Assembly: GCA_030848925.1 (NCBI GenBank)
Contig: JANFFA010000006.1
Coordinates: 1 to 64,000, forward strand
DNA: 64,000 nt
Direction: 5' to 3'
DNA from: Rhodalgimonas zhirmunskyi
Lineage (GTDB): Bacteria; Pseudomonadota; Alphaproteobacteria; Rhodobacterales; Rhodobacteraceae
In this document: in pieces, positions 60,259 through 64,000 of the stretch
Position numbering within the stretch: the stretch's first letter is position 1
How the letters are laid out: each line of letters opens with the position of its first letter
Position numbers and translations under genes: made by a program
Notes under the pieces: generated by a model
What the model was told of the DNA's origin: nothing
The model's input: only the letters and a program-made list of their open reading frames with translations
The model's database searches: none

Positions 60259-61026
60259 GTGGCAACAGAGACGCACGCAGCCGAAGCAGCCGAAGGTAGC
60301 GGACTGGTCTTTCACCCGATGGATCAGTTCATCGTCAAGCCGCTCTTCGGAGATGGCCCGGTGGGGATGTTCACCATCACCAACGTGACGCTGTGGATGT
60401 TCATCTCGGTCATCGCGATCGTTTTGCTGCTGGTCGTGGGCACCTCGCGCCGCGCCATCGTGCCGAGCCGGAGCCAGTCGCTGGCCGAACTGACCTACGG
60501 GTTCGTCTACAAGATGATCGAAGACGTGACCGGCAAGGATGGCCTCAAGTACTTCCCCTATATCATGACGCTGTTCATGTTCATCCTGTTCGCCAACATG
60601 CTGGGCCTGATCCCCGGTGCCTTCACCACCACGTCGCACATCGCCGTGACCGGTGTTCTGGCCGTGCTGGTCTTTGCGACCGTCACGATCATGGGCTTCG
60701 TCAAGAACGGCGCGGGCTTCCTTGGCCTGTTCTGGGTTGCGTCGGCGCCGCTGGCGCTGCGTCCGATCCTTGCCATTATCGAGCTGATTTCCTACTTCGT
60801 GCGCCCCGTTAGCCACTCCATTCGTCTTGCGGGTAACATGATGGCGGGTCACGCGGTTCTGAAAGTGTTCGCAGGCTTTGCCGGTTCGGCTTTGATCGCG
60901 CCGGTCGCTGTGGGCGCGATCACCGCGATGTACGCTCTCGAAATGCTCGTGGCCTTCGTTCAGGCCTATGTTTTCACCATCCTCACCTGCGTCTATCTGA
61001 AGGATGCGCTGCATCCGTCGCACTGA
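60259..61026 (+). CDS. atpB: ATP synthase F0 subunit a
   Basis: A 255-residue subunit a, the proton channel half with the essential arginine in [20 protein letters not shown]. Other blocks: [20 protein letters not shown]-like text after the first helices, [17 protein letters not shown] and the final helix [19 protein letters not shown]. The start is GTG 60259 with GAGAGGA upstream; no ATG is in a suitable position. Confidence 0.97.
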   Translation: MATETHAAEAAEGSGLVFHPMDQFIVKPLFGDGPVGMFTITNVTLWMFISVIAIVLLLVVGTSRRAIVPSRSQSLAELTYGFVYKMIEDVTGKDGLKYFPYIMTLFMFILFANMLGLIPGAFTTTSHIAVTGVLAVLVFATVTIMGFVKNGAGFLGLFWVASAPLALRPILAIIELISYFVRPVSHSIRLAGNMMAGHAVLKVFAGFAGSALIAPVAVGAITAMYALEMLVAFVQAYVFTILTCVYLKDALHPSH

Positions 61027-61043
61027 GGACAATCCCGGGTAAC

Positions 61044-61062
61044 GGTGGGCAGGTTGCCCACC
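61044..61062. repeat. Hairpin between atpB and atpE
   Basis: GGTGGGCA and TGCCCACC enclose a three-base loop, followed by CTACG. This GTGGGCA...TGCCCACCCTACG type is a common intergenic element in proteobacteria, as I recall. It may protect the atpE-containing transcript or reduce read-through. Confidence 0.75.
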
Positions 61063-61110
61063 CTACGACATCCAATCAATTCGCCAATTCCAACGTAAGG
61101 AGACATCACA

Positions 61111-61347
61111 ATGGAAGGCAATATCGCACAAATGGGTCAGTTCATCGGCGCAGGCCTCGCAGCTATCGGCTCGGGCGCAGCAGCAATCGGTGTGGGCCAC
61201 GTTGCCGGCAACTTCCTGTCGGGCGCTCTGCGTAACCCGTCGGCCGCTGGCGGCCAGACCGCGACGCTCTTCATCGGCATCGCCTTCGCGGAAGCACTGG
61301 GGATCTTCTCGTTCCTCGTCGCGCTTCTGCTGATGTTCGCCGTCTGA
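61111..61347 (+). CDS. atpE: ATP synthase F0 subunit c
   Basis: A 78-residue proteolipid with two membrane helices. Gly-rich first helix [20 protein letters not shown]; loop SGALRNPSA; ion-binding Glu in [20 protein letters not shown] of the second helix. AAGGAG precedes ATG 61111 by eight bases. It is needed in many copies per complex and is flanked by hairpins on both sides. Confidence 0.97.
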   Translation: MEGNIAQMGQFIGAGLAAIGSGAAAIGVGHVAGNFLSGALRNPSAAGGQTATLFIGIAFAEALGIFSFLVALLLMFAV

Positions 61348-61369
61348 TCCTTACGGGATTTCCTTACGC

Positions 61370-61400
61370 TCGGGTGGGCCTCTGAACGAGGCCCACCCGA
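61370..61400. other. Strong hairpin after atpE
   Basis: A perfect 13-bp stem (TCGGGTGGGCCTC with GAGGCCCACCCGA) and a 5-base loop, without a T run. It is 22 bases past the atpE stop and 26 bases before the b' start. It most likely stabilises or processes the atpE mRNA rather than terminating it. Confidence 0.85.
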
Positions 61401-61426
61401 TGGTATCCCATCTGGAGGACGACGAC

Positions 61427-61984
61427 ATGGCAACCCAAGAGCTTCCGATCCAGGAAGAGATCGCTGGCCAATGCGTTGATGCGCATGGTGGTGCGATCGG
61501 CATGCCGCAGCTTTGCCCCGAATGGATGGGCAACCAGATTTTCTGGCTCGCGGTTACGCTGATTGTGATCTTCCTGATCCTGTCGAAAATCGCGCTACCG
61601 CGTATCGCGGCCATTCTGGCCGAGCGGACGGGCACGATCACGAATGATATCGCTGCTGCGGAAGACCTGAAACGCAAAGCAGTCGAGGCCGAAGACGCGT
61701 TTAACAAGGCGATGGCAGATGCCAAAGCCGAGGCATCGCGCATCGTGGCCGAGGCCAAGGCCGAGATTCAAGCCGACCTCGACGTCGAGATCGCCAAGGC
61801 CGACGCGGAGATCGCCGCCAAGACCGCCGAAAGCGAAAAGGCGATTGCCGAGATTCAGGAAGGCGCGATGGAGGCGGTGCAGACCGTCGCCAAGGACACC
61901 GCGAAAGAGATCGTCGCAGCCATGGGCGCAAGCGCCGATGCACGCAGCGTGACTGACGCCGTAAATGCACGGATGAAAGGGTAA
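61427..61984 (+). CDS. atpF': ATP synthase F0 subunit b'
   Basis: A 185-residue b-type stalk subunit. One membrane helix near residues 40-60 ([20 protein letters not shown]) is followed by a long Ala/Glu/Lys coiled coil ([20 protein letters not shown]). The N-terminal tail contains two cysteines (AGQCVD, PQLCPEW). Start ATG 61427 with TGGAGG upstream. Heterodimeric b/b' stalks are usual in Rhodobacterales. Confidence 0.94.
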   Translation: MATQELPIQEEIAGQCVDAHGGAIGMPQLCPEWMGNQIFWLAVTLIVIFLILSKIALPRIAAILAERTGTITNDIAAAEDLKRKAVEAEDAFNKAMADAKAEASRIVAEAKAEIQADLDVEIAKADAEIAAKTAESEKAIAEIQEGAMEAVQTVAKDTAKEIVAAMGASADARSVTDAVNARMKG

Positions 61985-61988
61985 AGCC

Positions 61989-62546
61989 ATGCGTATCATT
62001 GCAACCCTGATGGCCATGTTTGCCGCCAGCCCCGCGCTGGCCGCATCGGGGCCGTTCTTCTCGCTGCAGAACACCAACTTCGTGGTGGGCATCGCGTTCA
62101 TCCTCTTCATCGGTGTGCTGATCTACTTCAAGGTGCCGGGGATGCTGACCGGGCTTCTCGACAAGCGCGCGACTGACATTCAGGCCGAGCTGAACGAAGC
62201 CCGCAAGCTGCGTGAAGAAGCGCAGAGCGTGCTGGCCTCCTACGAGCGCAAGCAGAAGGAAGTCACCGAGCACGCCGGGCGGATCGTGGAGCAGGCCAAG
62301 CAAGAGGCCCAGCTTGCCGCCGATCAGGCCAAGGAAGATTTGAAAGACTCGATCGCGCGCCGTCTGTTGGCCGCCGAGGATCAGATCAAATCCGCCGAGA
62401 ACGCGGCGCTGCGTGAAGTGCGCAACAAAGCGATCAGCGTGGCCATTGGCGCGGCGAGCGACGTGATCGCCAAGAACATGACCGCGACCGACGGCAATCA
62501 GCTGATCGATGAGTCGATCGCACAGGTCGAGGCGAAGCTTCACTAA
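61989..62546 (+). CDS. atpF: ATP synthase F0 subunit b
   Basis: A 185-residue stalk subunit. It starts with a signal-like segment (MRIIATLMAMFAASPALAAS), a membrane helix (FVVGIAFILFIGVLIYFKVP) and a long coiled coil (LREEAQSVLASYERKQKEV). The N-terminal segment may be cleaved. It follows b' by four bases. F1 genes are not downstream. Confidence 0.95.
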   Translation: MRIIATLMAMFAASPALAASGPFFSLQNTNFVVGIAFILFIGVLIYFKVPGMLTGLLDKRATDIQAELNEARKLREEAQSVLASYERKQKEVTEHAGRIVEQAKQEAQLAADQAKEDLKDSIARRLLAAEDQIKSAENAALREVRNKAISVAIGAASDVIAKNMTATDGNQLIDESIAQVEAKLH

Positions 62547-62577
62547 GCTTGCGCGCTGGACAGTCTGAAAAATTAGG

Positions 62578-62608
62578 AAACCCGGAGATGCGTCTCCGGG
62601 TTTTTTCT
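62578..62608 (+). terminator. Intrinsic terminator of the F0 operon
   Basis: AACCCGGAGA pairs with TCTCCGGGTT around a four-base loop, followed by TTTTTTC. It lies 32 bases past atpF and ends the operon. Confidence 0.93.
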
Positions 62609-62652
62609 TTTTCGTTCAGGAGGATCGGAGCCATCGGAGCGCCGAGAACAGG

Positions 62653-63417
62653 CTAGTGTTTGGCCTCGTGTTCGATCCGCTGGCGCGTGACTTCGGCGTT
62701 GCGGTCGGCTTTTTCCTGCGCGGCATAGGCCGAAGCGATGTAGTCCATGTGTTTCTCGACCGCGGTGCGCGCGCCTGCGGGATCGCGCGATTGCAGGGCG
62801 GTATTGATGGCGCTGTGCTGTGACAGCAGATCGGCGCGCGTGGTGTTCTGGGCGAACATGCGGGCGCGGTTGTAGAACACCCCCTGACGCAGCAGATCAT
62901 ACATCGCGCGCATCATGTGGAGCATCACGATATTATGGCCTGCCTCGATGATCGCCATATGGAAGGCGGCGTCGAGATCGGCCTCTTCCTTGGCTTCGCG
63001 CCGGGCCGCGTCGGCCATACGTTCATAAGCCTGATCAATCACTTGCAGGTCGAGATCTGACGCGTGGCGGGCGGCGCGTTCTGCGGCCAAGCCCTCCATA
63101 TCGCGTCGGAAGGCGAGGTAGTCGGTCACCGCTTCGGAATGGTCCCCGAAGAGCCGCACAAGCGCGGGGGAGAAGGCAGAGCCGAGCACCTCGGCCACGT
63201 AAATGCCGGAGCCAGCGCGTGAGGCCAGAAGGCCCTTTTCCTGCAACTCGCCCACCGCTTCGCGCAGGGAGGGGCGTGACACGCCGAGGCGTTCGGCGAG
63301 GTCGCGCTCTGCTGGAAGGCGCTCGCCGGGGCGCAGGATACCACGCAGGATCAACAGCTCGATCTGGCGCACGACGGCGGCGGATAGTTTTTCGGACTGG
63401 ATCGGGTGGAAGGGCAT
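62653..63417 (-). CDS. GntR family regulator with FCD domain
   Basis: A 254-residue FadR-type regulator. The winged helix is LPAERDLAERLGVSRPSLRE, then ALGELQEKGLLASRAGSGIY-like text; the FCD domain follows (DLDAAFHMAIIEAGHNIVML). It resembles PdhR/LldR-type regulators of organic-acid use. A palindrome lies 26 bases upstream of its start (ATG 63417). Effector unknown. Confidence 0.93.
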   Translation of the reverse strand: MPFHPIQSEKLSAAVVRQIELLILRGILRPGERLPAERDLAERLGVSRPSLREAVGELQEKGLLASRAGSGIYVAEVLGSAFSPALVRLFGDHSEAVTDYLAFRRDMEGLAAERAARHASDLDLQVIDQAYERMADAARREAKEEADLDAAFHMAIIEAGHNIVMLHMMRAMYDLLRQGVFYNRARMFAQNTTRADLLSQHSAINTALQSRDPAGARTAVEKHMDYIASAYAAQEKADRNAEVTRQRIEHEAKH

Positions 63418-63442
63418 GGGGAGCGTGACCGCGTGTTTGGAA

Positions 63443-63465
63443 ACTGGTCAGAAGATATGACCAGT
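63443..63465. promoter_or_regulatory. Candidate GntR operator
   Basis: Arms ACTGGTCA and TGACCAGT are separated by seven bases. It contains the TGGTC/GACCA core of FadR-type operators, with a wider spacer, and lies just before the gntR start. Confidence 0.6.
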
Positions 63466-63486
63466 CGCGAGGCAGGGCAAGGGATG

Positions 63487-63562
63487 GGTTAACGGCCCTT
63501 GAGTGCGGAAACCGGGCGTCTGCAAAGCGTATGCCATCCGCCTGCACTGTGTCGGGCATTGA
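63487..63562 (+). repeat. Dispersed intergenic repeat, copy C
   Basis: GGTTAAC, conserved-length spacer, then CCGGGCGTCTGCAAAGC, GTATGCCATCCGCCTGCA and GTCGGGCA. Copy A and C agree at nearly all positions of the core. A second GTTAAT follows at 63589. Confidence 0.75.
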
Positions 63563-63623
63563 AGGCGCGTTTCGGGCAAGCCGGATGCGTTAATGCGGCG
63601 TGCGGTGGAGGCCGGAAATATAG

Positions 63624-63693
63624 CGGGGCGGGCGGCTCACGGGAGGGAGAGCCCGCCCGCCCCGAGACCGGCCCCTCGGGAGGAGGGGGCCGG
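63624..63693. other. Two GC-rich hairpins after the membrane-protein gene
   Basis: The first hairpin (63624-63664) pairs CGGGGCGGGCGG-CTC with GAGCCCGCCCGCCCCG, with one bulged base; the second (63668-63693) pairs CCGGCCCC with GGGGCCGG. Neither has a T run. They lie downstream of the leftward gene that ends at 63713 and may end its transcription. Confidence 0.65.
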
Positions 63694-63712
63694 AATTGGG
63701 TGTCGTAAAATC

Positions 63713-64000
63713 CTACTCGGCGGGGACAGCGGCGGCGGCGGTGGGTTTGCCGAAGTGCTGCCGGTTGAGGCGGAAGACGAGGGCGATCATCAGGATCTGG
63801 CTCGCCACCGCAATGGCGGACAGCACCCAGAAGGCGACGCCGAACTTGTCGATGGCACCGGCGGCGACGAGGCCCTTGTTGATGAAGAAGTGCATCAGGA
63901 CGGTGAAGGCGACGCCCGGGCAGACCAGCGCATAGGACCCGGCAGAGGTCTTTTGGCCCAACACGAAATCGGTGAAATAGCCTTGGCGGCGCATCACCAG
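63713..64000 (-). CDS. Integral membrane protein, C-terminal part (runs off window)
   Basis: The last ~95 residues of a leftward gene. Two membrane helices are visible (YALVCPGVAFTVLMHFFINK and FGVAFWVLSAIAVASQILMI), with a tail FRLNRQHFGKPTAAAAVPAE. The frame is open to the window edge; a GTG-ATG pair at 63992-63997 is probably internal. I do not recognise the family with confidence. The gene is upstream of gntR in the same direction. Confidence 0.7.
   Translation of the reverse strand: MVMRRQGYFTDFVLGQKTSAGSYALVCPGVAFTVLMHFFINKGLVAAGAIDKFGVAFWVLSAIAVASQILMIALVFRLNRQHFGKPTAAAAVPAE

Overview
The window looks like chromosomal DNA from an alphaproteobacterium of the Rhodobacteraceae, most likely the Roseobacter group. 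The evidence is high GC, very dense packing with many 1-14 nt gene overlaps, a separate F0 ATP synthase cluster (atpI-atpB-atpE-b'-b) with no F1 genes beside it, a membrane-bound ferritin-VIT1 iron exporter behind an Irr-like box, a GT14/DUF5928 glycosyltransferase, and intergenic repeats that I associate with this family. I saw no rRNA, tRNA, CRISPR array, phage or transposase gene. It reads as core genome with a few accessory pieces.

Layout. 1-11.1 kb: 5' end of tuf, a lipoprotein, an orphan cytochrome P450, a YghX-type dienelactone hydrolase, parC, an SH3 protein, an SDR and polA. 11.1-20.3 kb: a zinc-finger protein, a glycosyltransferase and sulfotransferase facing away from each other, two GNAT acetyltransferases, smc and a LysR regulator. 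20.5-28.4 kb: a leftward series (type I secretion ABC and HlyD proteins, RidA, GDPD, a FemAB-like GNAT, pterin dehydratase), then rightward mlaA-mlaC. 28.4-40.3 kb: OmpA-family protein, AhpD-like enzyme, GNAT, CinA-type protein, sfsA, PAQR/hemolysin III, MscS, map, MFS pump, rsmD, ferredoxin reductase, peroxiredoxin and an I78 inhibitor.

40.5-51.9 kb: glutathione-dependent formaldehyde dehydrogenase, small proteins, a NYN-LOTUS protein, TetR and mbfA, AEC transporter, nitroreductase, S-formylglutathione hydrolase overlapping a soluble transhydrogenase, GNAT, YaiI and a DMT transporter. 51.9-59.7 kb: a leftward translation cluster (ffh, two GNATs, chorismate mutase, rpsP, rimM, sulfotransferase), then LysR, DMT and ArsR. 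59.9-64 kb: F0 ATP synthase operon, a GntR/FCD regulator and the 3' end of a membrane-protein gene.

Functional links. The two formaldehyde-oxidation steps are both present but 6 kb apart. The second is translationally coupled to an NAD(P) transhydrogenase. Outer-membrane lipid upkeep is represented by mlaA-mlaC. Iron efflux (mbfA) has an operator-like site on its putative -10. The noncoding sequence is the richest part of the window. It holds three copies of an ~80 bp dispersed repeat, two clusters of four three-base-loop hairpins, a perfect 27-bp inverted repeat, five copies of a GTATTT motif, a foldable ffh leader and hairpins on both sides of atpE. All identifications come from reading sequence and recalled family features; no database search was run.
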